Positions 40,162-48,312 of a stretch of 64,000 nucleotides of DNA are shown here, piece after piece. The DNA is taken from positions 6,014,001-6,078,000 of the forward strand of contig NZ_CP107006.1 in NCBI RefSeq assembly GCF_022867795.2. The letters are read 5' to 3'. This stretch comes from Chitinophaga horti. GTDB lineage: Bacteria; Bacteroidota; Bacteroidia; Chitinophagales; Chitinophagaceae. Under the pieces are notes generated by a model that saw nothing but the letters and a program-made list of their open reading frames with translations, had not been told where the DNA came from and made no database searches. The translations under genes were made by a program, and so were the position numbers. The stretch's first letter is position 1. The number at the start of each line of letters is the position of its first letter.

Positions 40162-42930
40162 TTAAACTACGATGTTGATCATTTTACCTTTTACGAAGAT
40201 AATCTTCTTCGGGTCCTTACCTTCCGTCCACTTCTGTACAATGTCGTTGGCAAGGGCGATCTTACCTGCTTCCTCGGCTTCCACGTCCAGCGAAATATTA
40301 ATGGTGGTACGCATTTTACCGTTGATGGACACAGGGTATTCTTTCGCACTTTCGGTCACATACTTCTCTTCGAATACCGGGTAGGTTGCATCGAGAATGG
40401 AACCGCTGTTCCCGATAAGACTCCACAGTTCCTCAGCAATGTGCGGCGCGTACGGCGTAAGCAGGATCAGTACCTGTTCCAGTACGGCTTTCTTATGGCA
40501 TTTCAGGTCGCTCAGTTCATTCACACATACCATGAAGGCACTTACGGCGGTATTGTAGCTCAATCGCTCGGAGTCGTCGTCGATTTTACGGATGGTTTTG
40601 TGTAAGGTCTTCAACTCGTCGGCGGTGGGGGCGTCGTTGGTGACGATGAGGCCCTTTTGCTCGTCGGCGAAAAGGCGCCAAAGTTTCTTCAGGAAGCGGT
40701 GTACGCCCTCAATACCTTTGGTCTCCCATGGTTTGCTTTGCTCCACCGGGCCGAGGAACATCTCGTACATTCGGAAGGTATCGGCGCCGTAACGCTCCAC
40801 CAGCTGGTTCGGGTTAACGGTATTGTACTTGCTCTTGCTCATCTTTTCAGACAGCGTACCGCAAATATATTTACCATCTTCCAGGATGAACTCCGCGTTG
40901 GCATAGTCTGCCCGCCATTTTTTGAATGCTTCGGTATCGAGTTCCAGGCCGTCTACGATGTTCACATCTACATGCAGTTCATCCGTTTCATGCTGATCTT
41001 TTAAACCGGCCGATACGAATTGCTGTGTGCCGCGAATGCGGTATACGATACGGCTGCTGCCGGTAATCATACCCTGGTTCACGAGTTTTTTATAAGGTTC
41101 GTCGAAGCTGATATAACCGAGGTCGTAAAACACTTTCGTCCACAGGCGGGAGTACAGCAGGTGACCTACCGCGTGTTCGGTACCACCGATGTACAGGTCT
41201 ACCTGGTTCCAGTAATCCGTTACGCTGCGGTCTGCAAAAGTTTGGGTATTGTGCGGGTCCATGAAGCGCAGGAAGTACCAGCTGCTGCCGGCGTAACCGG
41301 GCATGGTGTTGGTCTCGCGCAGACTTCCATCCGCTAACTCTACCCAATTACGTACGTTGGCCAGTGGGCCTTCACCTTCTGCACCGGGTTTGTAGTTCTC
41401 AACGAAAGGCAGCTCAACGGGTAATTCGTTCTCCGCTACCGCGTAAGGAATCCCATTTTTGTAGACGATCGGGAACGGTTCGCCCCAGTAACGCTGACGG
41501 CTAAACCCTGCGTCACGCATTTTATAATTGATCTGGCGTTTACCTTTACCGGATTTTTCCAGTTCGCTTATCACCAGTTCCATGGCGGGTTTCATGTCCA
41601 TGCCGGTCAGGAAGTCGCTGTTCACGAGTTTTCCTTCTTTGGTAGGATTCGCTTCCTCGCCGGTATAAGCATCGCCAACGATGTTGGTGATGTGAATGTC
41701 GAAGTGTTTGGCAAAGTTAAAGTCGCGCTGGTCGCCACACGGAACGGCCATAATGGCGCCGGTGCCGTAGCCTGCCAGCACGTACTCCGATATCCAGATA
41801 GGGATCTGCCGGCCATTGAAAGGGTTCAGTGCATAAGCACCAGTAAAGGCACCGGTAACCTGCTTCACTTCCGCCATCCTTTCGCGCTCGGAGCGGCTTT
41901 GTACGTAGTTTTTATACTCGTCGATCGCTTCGCGCTGTTCGGCCGTGGTGATGATCTGCACGAGGTCATGCTCCGGCGCCAGCACCAAAAAGTCTACTCC
42001 AAAAATGGTGTCGGGACGGGTAGTGTAGCATACGAGCTTTTCACCCTGGAGGCCTTCGATCTCAAAGTTGATTTCCGCGCCCTGGCTCTTACCGATCCAG
42101 TTGCGCTGCATATCTTTCATCGCCTCGCTGTACGCAACCTGCTCCAGCCCTTCGAGTAAACGATCTGCATATTCAGTGATGCGCAAAAACCATTGGCGCA
42201 TTTTTTTCTTCACTACGGGATAGCCACCACGTTCACTAACGCCGTTGATTACTTCGTCGTTGGCAAGTACGGTACCCAGTTCGGCACACCAGTTTACTTC
42301 GGCGTGCGCAAGAAAGGCGAGGCGGTATTGCATCAGTATTTCACGCTGGTCGGCTTCAGAAAAACCTTTCCAGGCATCGGCCGTAAAGCGGATGTTGCGG
42401 TCGCCGGGGCATTCGTGCTGCGCGTTACCCTCGGTTTCGAAGATCGTTACCAGGTCGCTGATGCGTTGGGCTTTCGACAGCTTACGGTTAAACCAGCTTT
42501 CGAACAACTGGAGGAACAACCATTGTGTCCATTTATAGTAAGCCGGATCACTGGTACGAATTTCGCGGTCCCAATCGTAGCAAAAGCCGATGTTATCGAG
42601 CTGGTCGCGAAAGGTCTTGATGTTATTTTCGGTGGTTACGGCCGGGTGCTGACCGGTTTCCAGGGCGTATTGTTCTGCGGGCAGGCCAAAAGCGTCGTAC
42701 CCCATGGGGTGCAACACGTTAAAGCCTTTCAGGCGTTTGTAACGGGCGTAGATGTCGGAAGCGATGTAGCCGAGCGGGTGGCCAACGTGTAGTCCGGCGC
42801 CGGAAGGGTACGGGAACATGTCCAGTACATAACACTTCGGTTTGGAACTATTATTGGGTACCAGGTATGCCTGGGTGTCTTTCCATCGCTGCTGCCATTT
42901 CTGTTCGATCGCTCTGAAATTGTATTCCAT
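40162..42930 (-). CDS. leuS: Leucyl-tRNA synthetase
   Basis: LeuS attaches leucine to tRNA(Leu). The 922-residue class I synthetase has the ATP-binding HIGH-type motif in LHVGHPLGYIASD, the editing domain with TTRPDTIFGVDF and GTGAIMAVPCGDQRDF, the KMSKS motif in LSEKMSKSKYNTVNP, and the anticodon-binding and C-terminal domains. It is slightly longer than the E. coli enzyme because of insertions typical of Bacteroidota. A -7 element at 43038-43031 suggests a leader of about 95 bases. Confidence 0.98.
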   Translation of the reverse strand: MEYNFRAIEQKWQQRWKDTQAYLVPNNSSKPKCYVLDMFPYPSGAGLHVGHPLGYIASDIYARYKRLKGFNVLHPMGYDAFGLPAEQYALETGQHPAVTTENNIKTFRDQLDNIGFCYDWDREIRTSDPAYYKWTQWLFLQLFESWFNRKLSKAQRISDLVTIFETEGNAQHECPGDRNIRFTADAWKGFSEADQREILMQYRLAFLAHAEVNWCAELGTVLANDEVINGVSERGGYPVVKKKMRQWFLRITEYADRLLEGLEQVAYSEAMKDMQRNWIGKSQGAEINFEIEGLQGEKLVCYTTRPDTIFGVDFLVLAPEHDLVQIITTAEQREAIDEYKNYVQSRSERERMAEVKQVTGAFTGAYALNPFNGRQIPIWISEYVLAGYGTGAIMAVPCGDQRDFNFAKHFDIHITNIVGDAYTGEEANPTKEGKLVNSDFLTGMDMKPAMELVISELEKSGKGKRQINYKMRDAGFSRQRYWGEPFPIVYKNGIPYAVAENELPVELPFVENYKPGAEGEGPLANVRNWVELADGSLRETNTMPGYAGSSWYFLRFMDPHNTQTFADRSVTDYWNQVDLYIGGTEHAVGHLLYSRLWTKVFYDLGYISFDEPYKKLVNQGMITGSSRIVYRIRGTQQFVSAGLKDQHETDELHVDVNIVDGLELDTEAFKKWRADYANAEFILEDGKYICGTLSEKMSKSKYNTVNPNQLVERYGADTFRMYEMFLGPVEQSKPWETKGIEGVHRFLKKLWRLFADEQKGLIVTNDAPTADELKTLHKTIRKIDDDSERLSYNTAVSAFMVCVNELSDLKCHKKAVLEQVLILLTPYAPHIAEELWSLIGNSGSILDATYPVFEEKYVTESAKEYPVSINGKMRTTINISLDVEAEEAGKIALANDIVQKWTEGKDPKKIIFVKGKMINIVV

Positions 42931-43030
42931 ATAATTGAGGTATGCTGAAAGTTACACGCAGCCCATGCACTGGAACAGCGTCAAATCCATATATTAAAAA
43001 ATAAAAATGTTAAAATGCCGTTTAAGATGG

Positions 43031-43038
43031 CAAAAGTA
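43031..43038 (-). promoter_or_regulatory. -7 element of leuS
   Basis: The reverse strand reads TACTTTTG (TAnnTTTG), placing the start site near 43024 and giving leuS a leader of about 95 bases. No leader structure stands out. Confidence 0.4.
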
Positions 43039-43085
43039 AACATAACTGCTAATTTTTATTATTTTCGCCAATAAACTAAAGATTA

Positions 43086-43955
43086 ATGGCTCAACCCGGA
43101 AAATCGTCAGCAAAGAAATCGAAGCCTTCCTACATTTATTCAATTATCGGCGTTGCGCTGGTATTGCTCATGTTGGGCGTTCTTGGCCTTATCATGATCA
43201 ACGCGACCAAACTGAGCGTGTACTTTAAGGAAAGCATCGTGCTGAACGTAATTCTGCGGGATGATGTGCCGGAAAAACAGGCCCTCGCCCTGCGCGATAC
43301 CCTGGCCTCCAAACCTTTCGTTAAAAATATCAAGTTTATTTCCAAAGAGCAGGCGGCAGAAGAGTTTAAGAAGGAGTTCGAGGACTTTACCGCGCTGCTG
43401 GGCTACAACCCGCTGTATGCGAGCATCGAGATCAGCCCGAACGCTGCCTATGTGAATAACGACAGTCTTAAAGTGATCGAGCAGTCGCTCATCTCGCAGA
43501 ACAATGTGCGGGAAATTCACTACCAGCGCGCCCTGGTGCAGCAATTAAATGAAAACGTACGTAAAATAGGCCTGGTGTTACTGGTCATCAGCATTGTGCT
43601 GGCGGTAGTAGTACTGGTACTTATCGATAATACTATCCGCCTGGCGATGTTCAGCAATCGCTTCCTCATCAAAACCATGCAGATGGTGGGTGCTACCCGC
43701 GGCTTTATTGCCAAACCTTTCGATATCCGCAGCATTATCAATGGCGCTGTAAGTGCCCTGCTGGCCATTGCCGGACTGGTAGCGATCATTTATTTTATCG
43801 AAAGCCAGGTGCCCGAACTGAAGGCAATGCGCGATTACTTCATGTTCGCTGTGTTGTTCGTGGGACTCATCATCCTGGGTATCGGCATTTCATTCCTCAG
43901 TACGCACCGTTCGGTGATGAAGTACCTGAAACTGCGCCTCGACGATCTTTATTAA
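43086..43955 (+). CDS. ftsX: Cell division protein FtsX
   Basis: FtsX is the membrane part of the FtsEX complex that activates cell-wall hydrolases at the septum. The 289-residue protein has a cytoplasmic basic N-terminus, a first helix (about 22-44), a periplasmic domain (45-155) with KNIKFISKEQAAEEFKKEF, and three further helices with FLIKTMQMVGATRGFIAKPF between them. ftsE is not adjacent, as usual in Bacteroidota. It is followed by a DUF3098 gene and uppP in a conserved envelope cluster. Confidence 0.93.
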   Translation: MAQPGKSSAKKSKPSYIYSIIGVALVLLMLGVLGLIMINATKLSVYFKESIVLNVILRDDVPEKQALALRDTLASKPFVKNIKFISKEQAAEEFKKEFEDFTALLGYNPLYASIEISPNAAYVNNDSLKVIEQSLISQNNVREIHYQRALVQQLNENVRKIGLVLLVISIVLAVVVLVLIDNTIRLAMFSNRFLIKTMQMVGATRGFIAKPFDIRSIINGAVSALLAIAGLVAIIYFIESQVPELKAMRDYFMFAVLFVGLIILGIGISFLSTHRSVMKYLKLRLDDLY

Positions 43956-43985
43956 TTTTGATAACTTATTCTGAAATACTTATTT

Positions 43986-44261
43986 ATGGCTAAAGAAGCT
44001 GCAAAAACAACCACTACCACATCCGCCACACCTGTACAGGAGTCCAGGGGACTGTTCGGTAAAGAAAACTATACTTACATGCTGGCAGGCGTTGTGCTGA
44101 TCATTATCGGCTTTTTGCTGATGATGGGCGGTGGCAGCAAAGACGGTTCTTTCGACGCGAGCGAAGTATACAGCTTCCGTCGTATTACCCTGGCACCGAT
44201 CGTTATCCTGCTCGGACTGGCGGTAGAAGTATACGCCATCATGCGTAAGCCCAAAGCATAA
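43986..44261 (+). CDS. DUF3098 small membrane protein
   Basis: The 91-residue protein has a Thr-rich soluble N-terminus (KTTTTTSATPVQ) and two membrane helices, YMLAGVVLIIIGFLLMMGGG and ITLAPIVILLGLAVEVYAIM, joined by a short loop with EVYSFRRIT. This is the DUF3098 family found between ftsX and uppP in Bacteroidota. It is 30 bases behind ftsX. The constant neighbourhood points to division or wall synthesis, but no function is established. Confidence 0.9.
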   Translation: MAKEAAKTTTTTSATPVQESRGLFGKENYTYMLAGVVLIIIGFLLMMGGGSKDGSFDASEVYSFRRITLAPIVILLGLAVEVYAIMRKPKA

Positions 44262-44335
44262 TCGTAAAAGACATTTTAGATATACCTGGGAAGCGATGAA
44301 CACATCATCGCTTTTCCTTTTAACCAGATTGTTAG

Positions 44336-45130
44336 ATGAGTATTTTAGAAGCGGTTATTATCGCCATTGTAGAGGGGCTCACCGAGTTTATCCCCGTTTC
44401 CTCCACCGGCCACATGATCATTGCCAGCGCCATCATGGGCATTAATAAAGATGAATTTACCAAACTGTTCGAAGTGTGCATCCAACTGGGTGCCATCCTG
44501 GCCGTAGTGGTGTTGTACTGGAAAAAGTTCTTCGACTTTACCCGCCTGCAGTTTTATATCAGACTTATATTCGCCGTACTACCCGCCCTCATCCTGGGCT
44601 ATTTACTGGGCGACTACATCGATGCCGCCCTCGAAAATCCTATGGTGGTAGCCATTATGCTCGTACTGGGAGGTATCGTCCTCTTATTTGTAGATAAATG
44701 GTTCAATAAGCCAGAAATCGATTCTGAGGAAAAGATCAGCTACTTCCAGGCCATCCGCATCGGCCTGTTCCAGTGCCTGGCCTTATTACCGGGCGTTAGC
44801 CGCAGCGCCGCCACCATTATTGGCGGTATGCAACAAAAGATGACCCGCAGCGCTGCTGCCGAGTTTTCGTTCTTCCTGGCCGTGCCGACCATGGCCGCTG
44901 CCACCGGGTACAAAATCTTAAAACACCACGAACTGCTCACCTCCAATCCCGATAACTGGAAATTGCTGGCCATCGGTAACGTGGTCGCCTTCATCGTAGC
45001 CATGCTGGCGATCAAGTTCTTCATCGGTGCCCTCAAAAAGTACGGCTTCAAAATGTGGGGTTACTACCGCATTGTAGTCGGCCTGATTATCATCGGGGTA
45101 CTCGCAGCGGGGTATACGCTCGAAGTGTAG
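44336..45130 (+). CDS. uppP: Undecaprenyl-diphosphate phosphatase
   Basis: UppP (BacA) removes one phosphate from undecaprenyl diphosphate so the lipid carrier can be reused for peptidoglycan and surface glycans. The 264-residue membrane protein has both active-site loops: EGLTEFIPVSSTGHMIIA near the N-terminus and LLPGVSRSAATIIGGM (about 153-168), and eight helices. It is the last gene of ftsX-DUF3098-uppP and is followed by a terminator. The truB gene often found next in relatives is not here. Confidence 0.97.
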   Translation: MSILEAVIIAIVEGLTEFIPVSSTGHMIIASAIMGINKDEFTKLFEVCIQLGAILAVVVLYWKKFFDFTRLQFYIRLIFAVLPALILGYLLGDYIDAALENPMVVAIMLVLGGIVLLFVDKWFNKPEIDSEEKISYFQAIRIGLFQCLALLPGVSRSAATIIGGMQQKMTRSAAAEFSFFLAVPTMAAATGYKILKHHELLTSNPDNWKLLAIGNVVAFIVAMLAIKFFIGALKKYGFKMWGYYRIVVGLIIIGVLAAGYTLEV

Positions 45131-45146
45131 TACAAAGTTTTACAGG

Positions 45147-45176
45147 AAGCCGGGGCTCATGGTCCCGGCTTTTTTA
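45147..45176 (+). terminator. Terminator of the ftsX-uppP operon
   Basis: A stem of 8 bp plus one G-T pair (45147-45155 with 45163-45171) followed by a T-run. Confidence 0.85.
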
Positions 45177-45636
45177 TGGTGTGCCATCCTTCCGGCAACG
45201 GTTAGTTTATGTAACTATCTTTTTCTTCTCTCCCCATCCGCCGTTGTCGCACACTTCAGCGACCGTAACCTCCTTCAAGAATGGTTAAAATACTACTATA
45301 CCCGGGTGCCTTCCCTTGCCTGGTCTCCATAGTTCATGAGAGCGTCCTTCAGGGTGGGAGGCTGCATCCTCCCTACATCCTGTATACATCCTGTATCCGT
45401 CATTCGTTCATCCTTCGTATATCCTTCGTATATAGTTCGTATATGGTTCGTATAGCTACGAAGGATGTACCTAGTATGTACGAAGGATATACGAACTATT
45501 AACGAAGTATCCTGCAAGGTTGGTCGGAGGATGTTCGATAGCATATTACCGGATGTGCCGGAGTCTGGTCATTCCTAAGGGTCATTGCTGCCCCGATCAG
45601 GGGCAAAAGCGATCTCTACCGCAATGGGCAGGGGCA
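45177..45636. other. Gene-free stretch with an 11-nt periodic array
   Basis: Between the terminators of uppP and ald there is no supportable gene. The central part (45365-45518) is the 11-nt array described separately. The flanks (45177-45364 and 45519-45636) look unique; the right flank has a small palindrome, 45589-45594 with 45600-45605. Short open frames on both strands run through the array only because the array lacks stops in those frames. Confidence 0.6.
45365..45518. repeat. Array of fourteen 11-nt units on both strands
   Basis: The stretch divides exactly into fourteen 11-base units. Units 1-8 (45365-45452) are of one orientation, e.g. CATCCTGTATA, CATCCTTCGTA, TATCCTTCGTA, TATAGTTCGTA, TATGGTTCGTA. 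Units 9-13 (45453-45507), e.g. TATGTACGAAG, GATATACGAAC, TATTAACGAAG, are the same motif inverted, in the same 11-base register. The last unit (TATCCTGCAAG) returns to the first orientation. TATCCTTCGTA at 45420-45430 has an exact inverted match at 45479-45489. The unit is about one DNA helical turn. I recognise no named family. Confidence 0.75.
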
Positions 45637-45667
45637 TAAAAAAAGCCGGAACAGGACGTTCCGGCTT
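45637..45667 (-). terminator. Terminator of ald
   Basis: A perfect 10-bp stem (45643-45652 with 45658-45667) with a T-run on the reverse strand (45637-45644). Confidence 0.85.
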
Positions 45668-45686
45668 CCAGTCAGCAGAAATATGA

Positions 45687-46904
45687 TTACCCCTTCACTG
45701 CCAGCAGCAGTTCCAGGTCGGTGTACTTCAATTTGAATTTTTCGCTCAGGTGGTAGTTGGTAAGTGCGCCTTTGTACAGGTAAATACCGTTACGCACACC
45801 GCGTTTGATCCATACAAGATTCTCGAAGCCGCCATCGTCGGCAGCGTCCAGCAGCAGGGGCATCAGTACGTTGCTGATGGCCTGTGAGGCTGTGCCGGCA
45901 AAACCGGAGGGGATGTTCGGCACGCAATAGTGCAGAACGTCGTACTTCTTAAACACCGGGTTCTCGTGGCTGGTTACCTCCGAGGTTTCGAAGCAGCCGC
46001 CACGGTCTATGCTTACGTCAACGATCACCGAGCCGGCTTTCATGTTGCTTACCATGGCTTCGGTTACCACGATGGGGGTGCGGCCGCTCTGGGAGGAGAG
46101 GGCGCCTACGGCCACGTCGGCAGTCTTCAGTTGTTCCGCCAGCGTTTTGGGTTGTATCACCGAAGTAAATACCCGCACACCGATGTTATTTTGCAGCCTT
46201 TTCAGCTTGTAAATGTTATTGTCAAATACTTTTACGGACGAGCCAAGCGCCATGGCGGTACGGGCGGCAAATTCACCCACAATGCCTGCCCCGATGATTA
46301 CCACCTTGGTAGGAGGGATGCCGGTTACACCACCCAGCAGGATGCCCTTGCCCCGGTTGCTCGTACTGAGGTACTGCCCGGCAATGAGCATCACGGCTCC
46401 TCCGGCTATCTCACTCATCGCCCGCACGATCGGGTAAGTGCCCGCATCGTCTTTTAGGTTTTCGTAAGAAAGCAGGGTAATACGTTTCTCCATCATCTTT
46501 TCTACCTGGGCTGCCTTCAGCAACGCGAGGTGAATAGGGGAGATCACGATCTGATGGGGACGTAGCAGTTCAATTTCCTCGTCGTTTAGGGGAGCTGATT
46601 TAACGATGATCTCGGCTTTAAACACCTCTTTTTTATCGTAAACGATCTCGGCGCCGGCCTCTGAGTAATCCGTGTCGTAATAATGGGAACCGTCGCCGGC
46701 TTTGTGTTCCACCACAATGTGGTGGCCGTTATTACAAAGGATGCTCACCGCGTCTGGCGTCAATGCGATCCTGTTCTCCTGGAAGGAGGTCTCTTTCGGG
46801 ATCCCGATGTAAAGCCGCGGATTTTTCTGCCGCACGTCAAGTGTTTCTTCCAGAGGGGAATATGTAAAGCCAGCACTCACAACAGGTTTTTGCCTTTGCT
46901 CCAT
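45687..46904 (-). CDS. ald: Alanine dehydrogenase
   Basis: Ald interconverts alanine and pyruvate plus ammonia using NAD. The 405-residue protein matches the family: IGIPKETSFQENRIALTPDAV, the catalytic Lys-containing HHIVVEHKAG, the catalytic His in ISPIHLAL, the NAD loop VVIIGAGIVGEFAARTAMAL and VIVDVSIDRGGCFETS. It has an N-terminal extension of about 30 residues before the usual start, common in Bacteroidota members. The related transhydrogenase alpha subunit is less likely because of the DRGGCFETS motif. A -7 element lies just upstream, so it need not depend on tsaE transcription. Confidence 0.92.
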   Translation of the reverse strand: MEQRQKPVVSAGFTYSPLEETLDVRQKNPRLYIGIPKETSFQENRIALTPDAVSILCNNGHHIVVEHKAGDGSHYYDTDYSEAGAEIVYDKKEVFKAEIIVKSAPLNDEEIELLRPHQIVISPIHLALLKAAQVEKMMEKRITLLSYENLKDDAGTYPIVRAMSEIAGGAVMLIAGQYLSTSNRGKGILLGGVTGIPPTKVVIIGAGIVGEFAARTAMALGSSVKVFDNNIYKLKRLQNNIGVRVFTSVIQPKTLAEQLKTADVAVGALSSQSGRTPIVVTEAMVSNMKAGSVIVDVSIDRGGCFETSEVTSHENPVFKKYDVLHYCVPNIPSGFAGTASQAISNVLMPLLLDAADDGGFENLVWIKRGVRNGIYLYKGALTNYHLSEKFKLKYTDLELLLAVKG

Positions 46905-46939
46905 AAACTGTGAATAATGTCGGTAATGTTAGGTCCTGC

Positions 46940-46947
46940 CAAAGATA
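46940..46947 (-). promoter_or_regulatory. -7 element of ald
   Basis: The reverse strand reads TATCTTTG (TAnnTTTG) in the 52-base gap between tsaE and ald. Confidence 0.5.
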
Positions 46948-46956
46948 AGCTATTTG

Positions 46957-47391
46957 TTACACGCTTGCGCGCGCTGTCAGCCGCCTTTTTTGGTCGGGCA
47001 GCACTTCCAGTTGCAGGTGTATGGTGCCTTCCGGCAAAAGCTCTTCCACGATCTCCGGCCACTCTACAAAGCAGGTTGCGTCTTCCTGGTACAACGTATC
47101 TTCCACGCCAGCCTCTACGGCCTCCTGGCCGCTCTTCAGGCGGTACAGGTCCAGGTGGTAGATCGACCTGGCTTTGCCATCGGCATCATGGTACTGGTAT
47201 TCGTTGATGATGGAGAAGGTGGGGCTGGCCGTCGCATCTTCCACGCCTTTGGCCGCACACAGGGCTTTTACGAAGGTGGTTTTGCCGGCGCCCATCTGGC
47301 CGTGGAGTACGAACACCCGTTGCTGTGGGAATTGGGCCCAAAAGCGGCTGGCCGCTGCGGGCAGTTCGTCGAACGTAAAGGTCATTTCCAT
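46957..47391 (-). CDS. tsaE: tRNA threonylcarbamoyladenosine biosynthesis ATPase TsaE
   Basis: TsaE is the ATPase that drives cycles of the TsaBD complex making the t6A modification at position 37 of ANN-decoding tRNAs. The 144-residue protein has the P-loop LHGQMGAGKTTFVKAL, SPTFSIINEYQ, IYHLDLYRL and FVEWPEIVEELLP, all typical. It is upstream of ald on the same strand. Confidence 0.95.
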   Translation of the reverse strand: MEMTFTFDELPAAASRFWAQFPQQRVFVLHGQMGAGKTTFVKALCAAKGVEDATASPTFSIINEYQYHDADGKARSIYHLDLYRLKSGQEAVEAGVEDTLYQEDATCFVEWPEIVEELLPEGTIHLQLEVLPDQKRRLTARASV

Positions 47392-47485
47392 GGCGCTAAT
47401 TTAGCAATCTGCCTGCATTAAACACACGCTATGGTTCCGAAAGTGTTGTAATATTGCGTGCTGTATAAACACAGCTACTACTACT

Positions 47486-48100
47486 ATGATGACCTATTGG
47501 ATCGATATCACCGGCACTTTTATGTTCGCAATGTCCGGCGCACTGGCCGCCTGGGACAAAAAAATGTACCACGACCTGTTCGGGGTTTTCTTCACCGGCT
47601 TTATCACTGCCATTGGCGGGGGAACCCTGCGCGATGTTACACTCGGCGTGCATCCCATCGCATGGGTAAAAGATGCCTACTACATCCTGGCTATTTCCGC
47701 TGCGGTGCTGCTCACCATCCTGTTCCGTAAACAACTGCAACAGTTCCGCCGCTCACTGTTCCTGTTCGATACGATCGGTATCGGTTTTTATACGATACTT
47801 GGGGTAGAAAAGTCGCTGCGGTTCGGCGTAAACCCGCTGGCTGCCGTTATCCTGGGTATGATGTCGGCCATCTTCGGCGGTGTGATTCGTGATATGATGG
47901 TGAACGAGATCCCGCTCATCTTTTCCCGGCAGATCTACGCTACCGCCTGCCTGGCAGGCGGCATCCTGTTCGTGGTGCTTCGTCATTTGGGTATCGCGGA
48001 GAATGTAAACGAGATTGTAAGTATCATTGCCGTGATCTCCATTCGTCTCGCCTCGCTTAAAAACGGATGGTCGCTGCCGTTACTGCGCAGAAATAACTGA
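47486..48100 (+). CDS. TRIC/UPF0126-family membrane channel protein
   Basis: The 204-residue protein has about seven membrane helices arranged as two similar halves, each with a G-G-x-x-R-D motif: IGGGTLRDVTLG and FGGVIRDMMVNEIP. This is the bacterial TRIC (UPF0126, YicG-like) family, trimeric cation channels in crystal structures; glycine transport has been reported for some members. The physiological role here is unknown. It is divergent from tsaE. Confidence 0.9.
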   Translation: MMTYWIDITGTFMFAMSGALAAWDKKMYHDLFGVFFTGFITAIGGGTLRDVTLGVHPIAWVKDAYYILAISAAVLLTILFRKQLQQFRRSLFLFDTIGIGFYTILGVEKSLRFGVNPLAAVILGMMSAIFGGVIRDMMVNEIPLIFSRQIYATACLAGGILFVVLRHLGIAENVNEIVSIIAVISIRLASLKNGWSLPLLRRNN

Positions 48101-48252
48101 TATTCCGGATTGCGTAAATTGTTTTCCTGAATACATAAAAGGTTTTTGGCGGGATGTGGTTTCTTTGTACCGGATAACACGCACATTGTTTATTACTCCC
48201 CGAAAACCCTTGTCCTGACTTATACCTAACGTATAGCTTGCATAGAAATAAG

Positions 48253-48280
48253 ACCGCTCCAACAGGGGCGGTTTTTTTTA
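48253..48280 (+). terminator. Terminator upstream of recQ
   Basis: An 8-bp stem (48253-48260 with 48265-48272, one G-T pair) and a run of eight Ts. It lies 153 bases after the TRIC gene stop, leaving a long untranslated stretch in which I see no gene. Confidence 0.8.
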
Positions 48281-48312
48281 TGCCTCGAAAGTTTCTGTAT
48301 TTTTAAGCCGCT

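Noticed and set aside
42931..43030. T-box or other amino-acid riboswitch in the leuS leader
   Set aside because: The leader of about 95 bases has no T-box sequence, no specifier stem and no terminator/antiterminator pair, and T-boxes are mainly found in other phyla.
45281..45544. Open frames of 73 and 82 codons on opposite strands through the 11-nt array
   Set aside because: Both get their sequence from the non-coding 11-base periodic repeat; they have no recognisable start context, and the period is not a multiple of three.
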